DNA of 56,456 nt from Crocinitomicaceae bacterium (lineage in GTDB: Bacteria; Bacteroidota; Bacteroidia; Flavobacteriales_D; Crocinitomicaceae), in NCBI GenBank assembly GCA_014762645.1, contig JABURP010000121.1, positions 1 through 56,456 of the forward strand. The letters are read 5' to 3'. Below are positions 9,356 through 19,200 of the stretch, one piece after another (within the stretch, counting starts at the first letter, position 1; each line of letters starts with the position of its first letter). A program made the translations under genes and the position numbers. Below the pieces are notes generated by a model. It was not told the origin of the DNA, did not search any database, and saw only the letters and a list, made by a program, of their open reading frames with translations.

Positions 9356-9484
9356 TTACAGATAATGAATGGGGTTCATTTTTCTGCTCGATTCCTCATG
9401 ATTATCTTGTTCCTTTTCAGTTTCCTGGTTGGCACATGATGAGAAAGCCAGTACAATCAGTATTAATGGTATAAAGATTTTCAT
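9356..9484 (-). CDS. Very small predicted lipoprotein (42 aa)
   Basis: Reading the minus strand from ATG at 9484 to TAA at 9356 gives 42 codons. The product begins MKIFIPLILIVLAFSSCANQ, a basic-hydrophobic signal ending in a Cys at residue 17, then a short charged tail rich in Glu, Gln and Ser. It fits exactly between the stop of the LVIVD protein gene (9486) and the start of the next lipoprotein gene (9353). The tight packing and the lipoprotein signal argue that it is a real gene. It has no recognisable domain. Confidence 0.6.
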   Translation of the reverse strand: MKIFIPLILIVLAFSSCANQETEKEQDNHEESSRKMNPIHYL

Positions 9485-9485
9485 T

Positions 9486-11828
9486 TTACTTTTTAATTTG
9501 CTTGGCTGTCTTTACAATATTACCACTATTATCTTTAATCACAATGAGATAAATTCCTTTTTGCATGAACGAAACATCAACAACCCCTTCCAAATCCTTC
9601 ATAAACACTAACTTTCCGGCAAAATCATAAATTTCTAACGACCCGGTATTAATTCCTTGAATAAATAACTGATCTCCGACCGGATTTGGGTAAATACTAA
9701 TCTCGTTATCCTCCATTTCTTCTGCTTCCAGAATGGAAAAATCGGTAACTGAAAAATGATCAAAACCGGCCTCACAGATATTCACGGTTGCATTGTAATC
9801 ACTAATGTTTACAATTAACTGCATAGTAGATGTCATAGGTATCAATCCTCCAACAGGAATAGAATATGCCTTCCAAACGCTCATGTCCGTATTATCGATA
9901 TGCAATTTGGCTATATCAACCAAATCTGTCCCGTTAAACAAACTCACGAATAAGGTATCATCCGGATAAAAAGGACCGTGCATATTGTAATAGAACGCTT
10001 CAAAGTTCACATGTGGATCCGTATAACCTGTCAGGTCAAACAATGGGGAAACCAATGTAGTTTGACCATTCTCTACTTCCTGATCATTGCCTGCCGTTGA
10101 ACCATTTCCTGTGATATAAGCTTCTCTTCCGCAATCGTACAAACCATCTGTGAAAGGATTTTCAACTACACCGCCCACTTCTACACCAACTGGAACTTCA
10201 CGCTCCCACATACCTTTTTGGGCATCACCAAATACCGTCCAACCAAAATCAAATGAGAAATCATCATAAATTCCCTGATTGATGTACAAAGTTATCGACC
10301 CTGTTGACGCGTTGAGTAAGGTGTCATTTAAGCAGTCTGTATCATAGCCCCATTTAGATGCCAGCAATTCATAATTATCTTGATAATACAGATCAATATC
10401 TATCTGCCCGTTGACATCTGTAACTCCTGAGTGTGATATGTACGTATGGTGAGCTACAACCTGGGCATTTTCTACCGGATTTAATGTTTGCGCATCCAGA
10501 ACAGTAACAGTAACAGAATATTGCGGTATAGGAACAAGTTGAATATCCTGAGTTACAATATTTCCTTCCGTAAAGGTGGTTGAAATGGTTTGTGGATAAT
10601 ACAATATTTTAAAATAGGTTACATCATAGGTCCCTGATGATTCAATACCTGTGGCATAGTCACCTACTACATTTGAAAAATCTGTGATATTCTGGTTATC
10701 AATGGTTACCTCTACATTATTCAACGGATTAAGTGTTCCAAACTCCACTATATTTCCTTCCAGATAAGCGCCGTGGTGCGCATTTGAAGAAAGTATGAAC
10801 AATCCTTCCTCTCTGTCAGACGCAATAATATTACCTGAAGCAAAGAAAGGGTAAACACCCCAACATCCAGAGGTATTAGGGGTACTGAATGGAGATGTAT
10901 CAAAATTAGCCACTTCAACTAGGTTGTGAGGATAGGTTGCATCATGGACAACAACGCCGTCTGTATAATAAGAAGTGTAAATATAATCTCCTAGTACATG
11001 TGTGTTATGTGGAACTATATCATCACCAGGAGAAGATTGAATTTGATCAAGGTATTTTATGTTGGCTGGATCTGACACATCATACGCTCCGATATAGCCA
11101 CCGGAAACTTCATCCGTTGTGTAAGCGTAATCTCCATCTGCGCTGGTCCAAATATTGTGCGTAAAATTGGATGGTGTTGTAAATGACCCCAGTATGACCG
11201 GAGCCGCTTTGTTCGTTACATCTACAACTGAAAAGAAACCATCATTGATATGCGCAAAATATGCTGTATCATTCAATACAAAACCATCATGGGCATACCA
11301 GTTATCAAAGGTGCCTACTTCAATAGGATTTAGTGGATCCGTGGCCACATCCAATATTATGACTCCACCATTTCCTCTTCCTGATCCAAAAATGTAGAGA
11401 AAGCCATCTGCCTGATATAAGTTGTGTGCAGAAAACCACTCGTTTCCTAAAGGTCCTGTATAATAAGTAACCGGAAGATTAGTGCTGGCCGGAAGTGGAG
11501 AAAGATCAATGATCATTAATCCTGCATCTGCTTCAGTTGTCACATACGCGTAATCATCATAGGTTTTGATGTCTCTCCAAATAGAATTAAGACCAGAAAG
11601 CCAACTAATTTCGGTTGGTGTTGACGGATTAGTCACGTCTACAACACTTACACCGTCTGTACTTCCCACCAGGGCGTATTCATTGCCTGCTTCATCTGTA
11701 TAGCCCCAAATGTCGTTGAGTATTACGTTGTGTGAATCCGGAATATCTAAATAACCCAACTGTGTCATGTTCAGTTGAGCCATACTGTTAAATGAGATTA
11801 ACAGCAGTACAGAGAGTAATGTTCGCAT
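9486..11828 (-). CDS. Secreted LVIVD-repeat (choice-of-anchor B) protein with T9SS sorting domain
   Basis: 780 aa. A signal peptide (RTLLSVLLLISFNSMAQ) leads into a beta-propeller of LVIVD-type repeats (about 25-345, with VSVVDVTNPSTP, MIIDLSPL, FSVVDVTNKAAPVILG). Two carboxypeptidase-regulatory-like beta sandwiches follow (about 355-520), then a jellyroll-like segment and a C-terminal T9SS type A sorting domain (SIYPNPVGDQLFIQG to KQIKK). It should be exported by the type IX system and left on or released from the cell surface. Ligand unknown. It has its own promoter upstream and may be read into the small lipoprotein genes. Confidence 0.85.
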   Translation of the reverse strand: MRTLLSVLLLISFNSMAQLNMTQLGYLDIPDSHNVILNDIWGYTDEAGNEYALVGSTDGVSVVDVTNPSTPTEISWLSGLNSIWRDIKTYDDYAYVTTEADAGLMIIDLSPLPASTNLPVTYYTGPLGNEWFSAHNLYQADGFLYIFGSGRGNGGVIILDVATDPLNPIEVGTFDNWYAHDGFVLNDTAYFAHINDGFFSVVDVTNKAAPVILGSFTTPSNFTHNIWTSADGDYAYTTDEVSGGYIGAYDVSDPANIKYLDQIQSSPGDDIVPHNTHVLGDYIYTSYYTDGVVVHDATYPHNLVEVANFDTSPFSTPNTSGCWGVYPFFASGNIIASDREEGLFILSSNAHHGAYLEGNIVEFGTLNPLNNVEVTIDNQNITDFSNVVGDYATGIESSGTYDVTYFKILYYPQTISTTFTEGNIVTQDIQLVPIPQYSVTVTVLDAQTLNPVENAQVVAHHTYISHSGVTDVNGQIDIDLYYQDNYELLASKWGYDTDCLNDTLLNASTGSITLYINQGIYDDFSFDFGWTVFGDAQKGMWEREVPVGVEVGGVVENPFTDGLYDCGREAYITGNGSTAGNDQEVENGQTTLVSPLFDLTGYTDPHVNFEAFYYNMHGPFYPDDTLFVSLFNGTDLVDIAKLHIDNTDMSVWKAYSIPVGGLIPMTSTMQLIVNISDYNATVNICEAGFDHFSVTDFSILEAEEMEDNEISIYPNPVGDQLFIQGINTGSLEIYDFAGKLVFMKDLEGVVDVSFMQKGIYLIVIKDNSGNIVKTAKQIKK

Positions 11829-11853
11829 TTCAAAAGTTTGCTTTCGCTTTCAT

Positions 11854-11885
11854 CAAATTTAGACAAATTAGCAAGACCGAACAAA
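11854..11885 (-). promoter_or_regulatory. Bacteroidota-type promoter for the LVIVD protein
   Basis: On the minus strand a -33 TTTG (plus-strand CAAA at 11882-11885) is followed after 20 nt by TAAATTTG (plus-strand CAAATTTA at 11854-11861). This is 25 nt before the start codon. Both boxes and the spacing match the Bacteroidota consensus. Confidence 0.5.
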
Positions 11886-11912
11886 CTGGAATGATTAACG
11901 CGTACCAACCGT

Positions 11913-12515
11913 TTATTTGCCGCTTTTTTTGATTGATTCCCAGGTTTTATATAGTGAATCCTGACTGGGACGATTGGGTTCAATTTCCCTTAATGGCTCA
12001 ACTTCTTTCAATGTCTCGTGGCATTCTTTGGGGAGTATCTGGTAGAGTGCTGTTCCTTTCGTTTTCCAATCAATCATTTCATCCGTAACCTCTTTTATAA
12101 CTTTGGCCGGATTTCCTACAACCAGACTGCGTTTTGGTATGTTCATATTAGCCGGAACAAAACTCAAAGCACCCACAATGCTCTCTTCTCCAATGTAAGC
12201 ATCATCCATAATGACCGAATTCATTCCAATCAGACAATTTTTTCCCAGATTTGCTCCGTGAATAATGGCTCCGTGACCAACATGGGCCGATTCTTCCAAT
12301 GTAATTGTCTTGCCCGGAAACATGTGAACAGTGCAGTTTTCCTGTACATTACAACCGTCTTCAATAACGATTTGTCCCCAATCTCCCCGAAGCGCACAGC
12401 CCGGACCTATATACACGTCCTTACCGATAATCACATTGCCGGTAACTGTTGCCTGAGGATGAATAAAGGCACTTTCATGAATAACAGGGATAAACCCTTT
12501 GAATTCGAAAATCAT
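11913..12515 (-). CDS. Gamma-carbonic-anhydrase-like hexapeptide-repeat protein (PaaY/YrdA type)
   Basis: 200 aa. Left-handed beta-helix hexapeptide repeats run through residues ~10-135. Metal-type histidines sit in TVHMFPGK and HVGHGAIIHGANLG, the three-His pattern of gamma-class carbonic anhydrase relatives. A helical C-terminal tail (~140-200) packs trimers in this family. PaaY members act as thioesterases that rescue CoA; others are carbonic anhydrases; the sequence cannot decide between these. It is separated from the membrane protein gene upstream by 3 nt, so they are co-transcribed. No phenylacetate genes are nearby. Confidence 0.8.
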   Translation of the reverse strand: MIFEFKGFIPVIHESAFIHPQATVTGNVIIGKDVYIGPGCALRGDWGQIVIEDGCNVQENCTVHMFPGKTITLEESAHVGHGAIIHGANLGKNCLIGMNSVIMDDAYIGEESIVGALSFVPANMNIPKRSLVVGNPAKVIKEVTDEMIDWKTKGTALYQILPKECHETLKEVEPLREIEPNRPSQDSLYKTWESIKKSGK

Positions 12516-12518
12516 GAT

Positions 12519-13238
12519 TTAAATATAGGCATCCTGATGGAATCCTTGTTTATGCAGGTGCTTAACTCCCAGGTAAAAATAGATAATTCCTATGGTCAAA
12601 AGCAAATGACTCAGGTCGTTCTTATCAAACCATGGATGTAGATTAATTTTTAAAAGGAAAACGAATGCAGATGGCAGCATCACAAGAACTCCCAGTGCAA
12701 AGTATTTGTAAAGTGCTGAATACCCTTTTCGGTAATAGATTAAGCCTAGAACACCGGCAGCAGCACTTACTCCAAGGATTGTATTAATGGCAATAGGTAA
12801 AAATCCTAGTCCCGGTTTTTGCTCAAGGTTTGCCAGACTTAATATGAGAATAAAGGCCACAAATACCAAGATCAATTTCCAAAACGAGAATATTTTGAGT
12901 CGTGAATAAGCCTTATCTTTTTCGTTGATGGATATCATTGCCTGTTCCAGGCAGTATACAGAAATAGGTCCGGATATCCAGGATGGAATTTTGCCGGGTA
13001 TTCCCCAGTAATTGAAAAAGGCGTGTGCAAATCCTCCATAAAATGAGCCGATACCAAAAATGAGGAAAAACCACATCCAGTACTGATAAAAGGGATGTGC
13101 ATTTTTATAACTTCTGATTTTTAGCCCAAAATAAATACTGATGGACCCCATGATAACATCTGTAATAAGTGCCATTGGCTCTACAAGGTCCCACCCAAAT
13201 AGCACGAAATGGATCTTCTCGAAATCTGTACCGATCAT
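12519..13238 (-). CDS. Seven-helix membrane protein of unknown function
   Basis: 239 aa with about seven hydrophobic helices. I do not recognise the family with confidence. Conserved-looking polar residues lie inside helices: GSFYGGFAHAFF in helix 2-3, KNDLSHLLL and VKHLHK near the C-terminus. This scatter of Ser, Asp and His in a 7-TM protein is reminiscent of the CREST hydrolase superfamily (ceramidase, PAQR), but that is a weak resemblance. It shares a transcript with the PaaY-like gene. Confidence 0.6.
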   Translation of the reverse strand: MIGTDFEKIHFVLFGWDLVEPMALITDVIMGSISIYFGLKIRSYKNAHPFYQYWMWFFLIFGIGSFYGGFAHAFFNYWGIPGKIPSWISGPISVYCLEQAMISINEKDKAYSRLKIFSFWKLILVFVAFILILSLANLEQKPGLGFLPIAINTILGVSAAAGVLGLIYYRKGYSALYKYFALGVLVMLPSAFVFLLKINLHPWFDKNDLSHLLLTIGIIYFYLGVKHLHKQGFHQDAYI

Positions 13239-13263
13239 TGACTACCTTATCTAAAACTGTGGA

Positions 13264-14223
13264 TTATTTCCCATTGTAAACACCCATATTACAGAACTTC
13301 TCAATCCTCTTCTCTACCCTTTCTGTTGGGTCCATTTCAGACAATTTACTTACATTCTTTAGGATGGATTTCTTCACATTTTCAAAGGTTTCTTCTCTAA
13401 ATCTGTGTGCGCCTCCAACGGGTTCCTTTATGATTTCATCAACTATTTCCAACTCCTTCATATCGGTTGAAGTCAGCTTCAACGCTTCCGCAGCTTTTTC
13501 TTTAAAATCCCAGCTTCTCCATAAAATCGTTGAACAGTTTTCTGGTGAGATCACCGAATACCACGAGTTTTCGAGCATTATAACTCTATCTCCAACACCT
13601 ATCCCCAATGCTCCACCAGATGCACCTTCTCCTATAATAATGCAGATTACAGGAACTTTAAGGTTCATCATTTCATAGATATTACGGGCAATAGCTTCTC
13701 CCTGTCCTCTTTCTTCCGCTTCCAAGCCTGGAAATGCACCCGGCGTATCGATTAAGGTAACGATCGGTTTATTGAATTTTTCAGCCAGTTTAAAAAGACG
13801 TAATGCTTTTCGATATCCTTCCGGATTTGGCATTCCAAAATTTCGGTACTGTCTCATTTTGGTATTGGTTCCTTTTTGCTGACCAACAAACATTATTGTC
13901 TGACCGTCAACAGTACCAAATCCACCCACCATTGCTTTGTCATCCTTCACATTTCTGTCACCATGCAATTCCATGAAAGTACCATTAGTTAGTGCATTGA
14001 TATACTCCAGTGTATAAGGTCTGTCAGGATGTCTTGACAACTGAACTCGTTGCCAGGGTGTAAGGTTCTTAAAGATATCTTTTGTCGTATCTTTTAACTT
14101 CTTCTCGAGATCTTTCACCATTTTAGAGGAGTTAACCCCACTATTGGTTTCTATCTCCTTTGCTTTCTCTATCTCTTCTACGATCTTGGCGATCGGTTCT
14201 TCAAAAGCTAAATAGTTTGCCAT
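13264..14223 (-). CDS. accA: Acetyl-CoA carboxylase carboxyltransferase subunit alpha
   Basis: 319 aa, the normal length. An N-terminal helical part is followed by the crotonase-fold carboxyltransferase domain, with [28 protein letters not shown] and the oxyanion segment [15 protein letters not shown]. With AccD it transfers CO2 from carboxybiotin to acetyl-CoA, making malonyl-CoA for fatty-acid synthesis in the cytoplasm. A TAnnTTTG-type box (CAAATTTA on plus, 14265-14272) lies 41 nt upstream. It is divergent from ispE across a 119-nt gap. Confidence 0.96.
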   Translation of the reverse strand: MANYLAFEEPIAKIVEEIEKAKEIETNSGVNSSKMVKDLEKKLKDTTKDIFKNLTPWQRVQLSRHPDRPYTLEYINALTNGTFMELHGDRNVKDDKAMVGGFGTVDGQTIMFVGQQKGTNTKMRQYRNFGMPNPEGYRKALRLFKLAEKFNKPIVTLIDTPGAFPGLEAEERGQGEAIARNIYEMMNLKVPVICIIIGEGASGGALGIGVGDRVIMLENSWYSVISPENCSTILWRSWDFKEKAAEALKLTSTDMKELEIVDEIIKEPVGGAHRFREETFENVKKSILKNVSKLSEMDPTERVEKRIEKFCNMGVYNGK

Positions 14224-14342
14224 GCACGTTTATTTTACAATCTCCAATTAAGGATTTGAAGGGTCAAATTTAATCTTTTTTAGTAAGTCTGGGAAATGGA
14301 TTCTTTGTAATTTTCGGCCCTGTCGAAATCAAATACTTAGGT

Positions 14343-15122
14343 GTGGTAATATATCCCAATGCAAAAATAAACATAGGACTCGCAATCGGAGACAAACGCC
14401 CTGATGGATATCACACTATCTATAGTAATTTCTATCCCATACCTCTCTACGACATTTTGGAAATCCTTCCGTCGAATGAATTCACTTTTCAAAGCTCTGG
14501 GATCACTATAGATAATGATGATAACCTGGTCACCCGTGCATTTGAACTGATTCAAGCACGCTATAAAATTGAGAATGTATTTATGCATCTACACAAGCAA
14601 ATACCTTTGGGTGCAGGATTAGGAGGAGGTTCGGCGGATGCTGCATTTTGTTTAAAAGCTTTGAATGAGATTTTTAAACTTCAGTTGGAAACTTCAACCC
14701 TGGAATCCCTGGCACTGGAGTTGGGAAGTGATTGCCCCTTTTTTATTGAAAATAAACCAGCACATGTTACTGGTCGTGGTGAAGTGTTATCCAAAACCAC
14801 GCTTGATCTCAAAGGGAAATATCTAAAATTGATTTACCCGGATATTCATATCTCCACCGCAGAAGCATTTGCTCACATTTCACCTAAAAAAATACCAGAA
14901 TCTATTTCCGATATCAATCTTACCCATTCCGTCTCAAATGATTTTGAAACATGGGCCTTTCAAAAATATCCTGAACTAAAGGCTTTAAAAGAACAATTGA
15001 TACAAGAAGGTGCATTTATGACTTCCATGAGCGGTACCGGATCTACTATTTATGGTGTCTACAACGAAAAACCTGTAAAAAGCACCACGTTTCATTTTGA
15101 AAAAATACTGGAACTAGAATAA
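14343..15122 (+). CDS. ispE: 4-diphosphocytidyl-2-C-methyl-D-erythritol kinase (MEP pathway)
   Basis: 259 aa with a GTG start at 14343 (VIYPNAKINIGLAIG). It is a GHMP kinase: substrate-binding PNAKINIGL with DGYHTI, ATP loop PLGAGLGGGSADAAFCL at about residues 87-103, and C-terminal MSGTGSTIYGVY. These are the IspE-specific forms of the motifs and all are intact. The enzyme phosphorylates CDP-methylerythritol in the non-mevalonate isoprenoid route. This is notable because a mevalonate operon lies 28 kb away on the same contig. The end overlaps the convergent glycosyltransferase gene by 9 nt. Confidence 0.93.
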   Translation: MVIYPNAKINIGLAIGDKRPDGYHTIYSNFYPIPLYDILEILPSNEFTFQSSGITIDNDDNLVTRAFELIQARYKIENVFMHLHKQIPLGAGLGGGSADAAFCLKALNEIFKLQLETSTLESLALELGSDCPFFIENKPAHVTGRGEVLSKTTLDLKGKYLKLIYPDIHISTAEAFAHISPKKIPESISDINLTHSVSNDFETWAFQKYPELKALKEQLIQEGAFMTSMSGTGSTIYGVYNEKPVKSTTFHFEKILELE

Positions 15123-16088
15123 CCAAAGGTCTTCACCAAATTTTAGATTTTTATTGCGCAAAAAGGATGTAATATCTCTTTGTGTCTTCACATCAACAGG
15201 CCAGTTGGATAAAATACTTAGTCGTTTTTCCAAATCCAGTACCGATTTAAGGCCTTTTGTTGGTTGAAGATCAAACCATTCAAAGTCTACCTGGTGATCT
15301 CTCAATACAGCTGCAATTAACTTCCCTTTCTGCCCTTTTCCTATGAGTTGAACACCTTGAATTTGATCGCTGAAATTTTCAATAAACCGGGTGGTTTTTA
15401 GACGGAAAAATGCGGGTTGCTGATAATGATCTGAGTTCCTTGAGGTTCGTTCTTCATGCTCCCTCCAAAGATGCGTGGTGTGATTCGTGCTTTCAATGCT
15501 GTAGCCGTGTTTTATCCACTGAAATACCATATCGTAATCTTCAGGGTATACTAAAGAATCCATTGAAATATCCTGCTCAAAACAACTTCGGTGAACCATC
15601 CAGTTGGGTGAAGCTACCACACACTCACGATACATGTTTTCTGAAAATGTATTTTCTACAATGATTTCATTCAACCAGTCTTCATATCTTCTGTAACCTT
15701 CTGAAACTTTCTTGTCAGAAAAATACCTTACCCTTCCTGTTATCACGACTTTTCTGCGGTTAGCCAGATGATGATAGAGTTTTTCTAATTTATTCAGTGG
15801 CATGATATCGTCTGCATCCATTCGGGTGATGTACGCTCCTGAAGAATTTTCAAATGCAAGGTGAAGCGCATCTATAATTCCATCCCCACGATTGTTCAGA
15901 ACTTTAATTCGAAGGTCGCGGTCTTCAAAATCTCCTAAAATATCAATCGTATTATCTGTTGAACCATCATCTACTGCAATTAATTCCCAATTGGTAAAGG
16001 ATTGACTGATAATTGAATCAAGACATTGATGCAAGTACTTTCCTGCATTTTTCACAGGCATGATTACAGAGATTTCAGGAGCAACCAT
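15114..16088 (-). CDS. Family 2 glycosyltransferase
   Basis: 324 aa. The GT-A domain starts at the N-terminus: ISVIMPVKNAGKYL, then the nucleotide-binding LIAVDDGSTDNT and the metal-binding DADD in YITRMDADDIMPL. This is the standard GT2 pattern for transfer of a sugar from a nucleotide donor. The C-terminal ~100 residues are a variable acceptor or accessory region with no membrane helix. No polysaccharide cluster surrounds it, so the acceptor is unknown. A -7-like box sits 5 nt before the start codon, suggesting a leaderless message. Confidence 0.88.
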   Translation of the reverse strand: MVAPEISVIMPVKNAGKYLHQCLDSIISQSFTNWELIAVDDGSTDNTIDILGDFEDRDLRIKVLNNRGDGIIDALHLAFENSSGAYITRMDADDIMPLNKLEKLYHHLANRRKVVITGRVRYFSDKKVSEGYRRYEDWLNEIIVENTFSENMYRECVVASPNWMVHRSCFEQDISMDSLVYPEDYDMVFQWIKHGYSIESTNHTTHLWREHEERTSRNSDHYQQPAFFRLKTTRFIENFSDQIQGVQLIGKGQKGKLIAAVLRDHQVDFEWFDLQPTKGLKSVLDLEKRLSILSNWPVDVKTQRDITSFLRNKNLKFGEDLWLF

Positions 16089-16092
16089 AATT

Positions 16093-16100
16093 CAAAGGTA
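16093..16100 (-). promoter_or_regulatory. Candidate -7 element (TACCTTTG) for the glycosyltransferase
   Basis: Plus-strand CAAAGGTA, i.e. TACCTTTG on the minus strand, is a perfect TAnnTTTG and ends 5 nt before the ATG at 16088. No clear -33 box is seen. Confidence 0.4.
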
Positions 16101-16206
16101 CAGAAGAAAGCGTTCTAATCGAGCAGGTCATCTTCTTGGATTCCTAATTTATCCGCTAAGCAAAGTCGTTCATCTCAAAAACGACAGGTCATTGGTTCAC
16201 AATTAT

Positions 16207-16214
16207 TACATTTG
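16207..16214 (+). promoter_or_regulatory. Candidate -7 element (TACATTTG) for the tricorn-type protease
   Basis: Perfect TAnnTTTG, 22 nt before the ATG at 16237. A TTGG at 16192 is too close to be a standard -33 box. Confidence 0.4.
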
Positions 16215-16236
16215 ACCCGCTTATTAAATAATCCAA

Positions 16237-19200
16237 ATGAAACAAATCCTCACCTTAGTATTGGCAGTTGCATCACTGTCCTCTTTTGCGCAACCTCTTT
16301 GGATGCGTTATCCACAAATTTCTCCGGATGGAAAAACCATTGCGTTCTCCTATCAGGGAGACTTGTTTACCGTTAGTAGTAAAGGAGGAGAAGCCAAACA
16401 GCTCACCTCCCATTCTGCGCATGACTACATGCCTGTATGGTCTCCAGACGGAAGTAAAATTGCTTTTTCTTCTGACCGATATGGGAATTTTGATGTGTTT
16501 ATTGTGGATGCCACAGGAGGTGAACCAACACGCTTAAGTTACCACTCTTCCAGTGATCATGTATATGACTTTACACCTGATGGAAAATCTGTGGTGTACG
16601 GCTCAGCACGTTTGGATGATGTAAATTCTGTTCAATTTCCTCACCGTATTCTTCCGGAGGTTTATCAGGTAGATATTGAAGGAGGACGGGAAACTCAATT
16701 CCTGACCATCACTGCGGAAGATATTCAATTTAACAAAGAAGGAAACCGCATTCTGTTTCACAACCGCAAAGGTTATGAGGATCCGTGGAGAAAGCACCAC
16801 ACCTCTTCAGTAACACGGGACATTGTGGCGTATGACCTGGACTCCAAAGGCTATTCTATCATCACCCACTGGAACGGTGAAGATCGAAATCCGGTGTGGG
16901 GCGACAATGGCGAGCTCTATTTTTTAAGTGAAAAATCCGGCTCTTTTAATATTTGGAAAGGAGATCTTAAAAATCCATATGGTGAACAAGTGACACAACA
17001 TGAAAACCATCCGGTTCGTTTTTTAAGCAGATCAGACAACAGTGTACTTTGCTACGGCTACGACGGAGAAATATATACCATTGAAAACGGAACAGCTGCC
17101 AAAGTCAACATCACCATTAATAAAGACCGTGTAAACAATGAATCACGAGTAGAACGCGTCACAAAAGCAGGACAGTTTGCCATCTCACCTAACAAAAAGG
17201 AAATTGCCTTTATCTATCGCGGAGAGGTTTTCGTAACCTCTGTTGATTACGGAACAACACGAAGAATCACCAACACTCCAGAGCAGGAACGATCAGTAAG
17301 TTTTAGCCCGGATGGTAAGAAAATTCTGTATGCTGGTGAAAGAGATGAGAGTTGGAACATCTACCAAACTGTACACGATCGCGAAGGAGAAAAATACTTC
17401 TATAACGCTACCCTGATTAAAGAAGAAACCTTGATCAACAATGGGGAAGAGACTTTCCAACCTATGTATTCTCCTGACGGGAAAGAGATTGCATACCTGG
17501 AAAACAGAACCACGCTAAAAGTACTGAACGTAGAATCAAACAAGAGCAGAACCGTACTGGAAGGAAAATACAATTATTCCTATTCGGACGGAGATCAGTA
17601 TTACACCTGGTCGCCGGATTCAAAGTGGTTGGCCGTGCAATTTTTTGAATATGAACGTTGGAACTCAGACGTGGGACTGGTAGAGGCAAACGGTGAATCG
17701 GCCCCAATTAATCTCACGCAAAGTGGTTATGGGAATGGTGTTCCCAAGTTTGCTATGGACGGACAGATGGTCTACTACTCCACTGCAAAGTACGGAAACA
17801 GATCACACGGCAGCTGGGGTTCAGAGGATGATGTGGAAGCCATTTTCCTAACAGATGAAGCTTACCAGAAATTCAAACTGGACGAAGAAGAATTTGCTTT
17901 GTGGAAAGAAGAACAAAAGGAAGCTAAAAAAGAAGAAAACAAAGACGACGACAAGAAAAAGGACGAGGATAAAGAAGAAACAAATGAGGTAGAGCCAATA
18001 AAAGTTGAATTAGAGGGGATGGAGGACAGAAGAGTAAGATTGACGATACATTCTTCACATTTAGGAGATTTCCTTGTCAACAATGAAGGTACGGAGTTGT
18101 ATTATATGGCGCGGTTTGAGAAGGCATACAATATCTGGAATACGAAGTTTAAGGAAAATGAAACCAAGCTATTGGTGAAAGCGGATACCTGGAGTCCCAG
18201 CATTGAGTTCGACAAAGACGAGAGCAACATCTTTTACAACACCAAAGGGATGATCATGAAATATGATCTTAAGGCAAATAAACCGGAACCGGTGAAGATT
18301 AGTGCAGAGATGAACCTCAATGAAGATGCTGAACGCAGCTACATGTTCTATCATGCCTGGAGACAGGTACGCGAAAAATTTTACGTGGAAGACCTTCACG
18401 GCGTAGATTGGGCCATGTACCGCTCCAGCTATGAAAAGTTTTTACCACACATTAACAACGGTTATGATTTTGCCGAGATGCTAAGCGAATTACTGGGAGA
18501 GATCAACGCTTCTCATACCGGAGCACGTTTTCGTTCATCCGATCCCATGGGAGATCAGACCGCCTCCCTGGGCTGTTATATAGATGATACCTACAAAGGA
18601 GACGGACTAAAAGTTGTGGAGATTTTGGACAAGGGACCATTGGTGACAAAGAGTAAGAAGATCAAAAACGGTGTAGTAATTGAAAAGATAGATGGGATAA
18701 GTATCTCACGTGAAATGAACTACTACCCGTTACTGAACAGAAAAGCGGGTAAAAAAGTGCTGGTTTCCTTCTATGATCCTTCTTCAAAAGAACGCTGGGA
18801 TGAGATCATTGAGCCCATTTCAAGGGGAAAAGAAAACAGGCTAGTATATGAGCGTTGGGTGAAGAAATGTGAAGAAACCGTTGAGAAAGAATCTGACGGT
18901 AGATTGGGATATGTCCACGTCACCGGCATGAATTCAGCAAGCTTCAGAGATCTGTTTGACAAGGCCCTAGGGAAATATCACACCAAAGAAGCACTGATCG
19001 TTGACACACGCTTTAACGGAGGAGGTTGGCTGCATGATGATTTGGCTACTTTCCTAAGCGGAAAACTCTATATGAGTTTTGAACCAAGAGGTCAAAAAAA
19101 TATGGGTGGTGAACCCTTAATGAAATGGCAGAAACCGTCATGCGTGTTGATGTCTGAAGGCAACTATTCGGATGCGCATTTATTTCCTTACACCTATAAA

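Noticed and set aside
14337-14588. 83-aa minus-strand ORF over the start of ispE
   Set aside because: Shadow of the well-supported ispE frame, no conserved motif.
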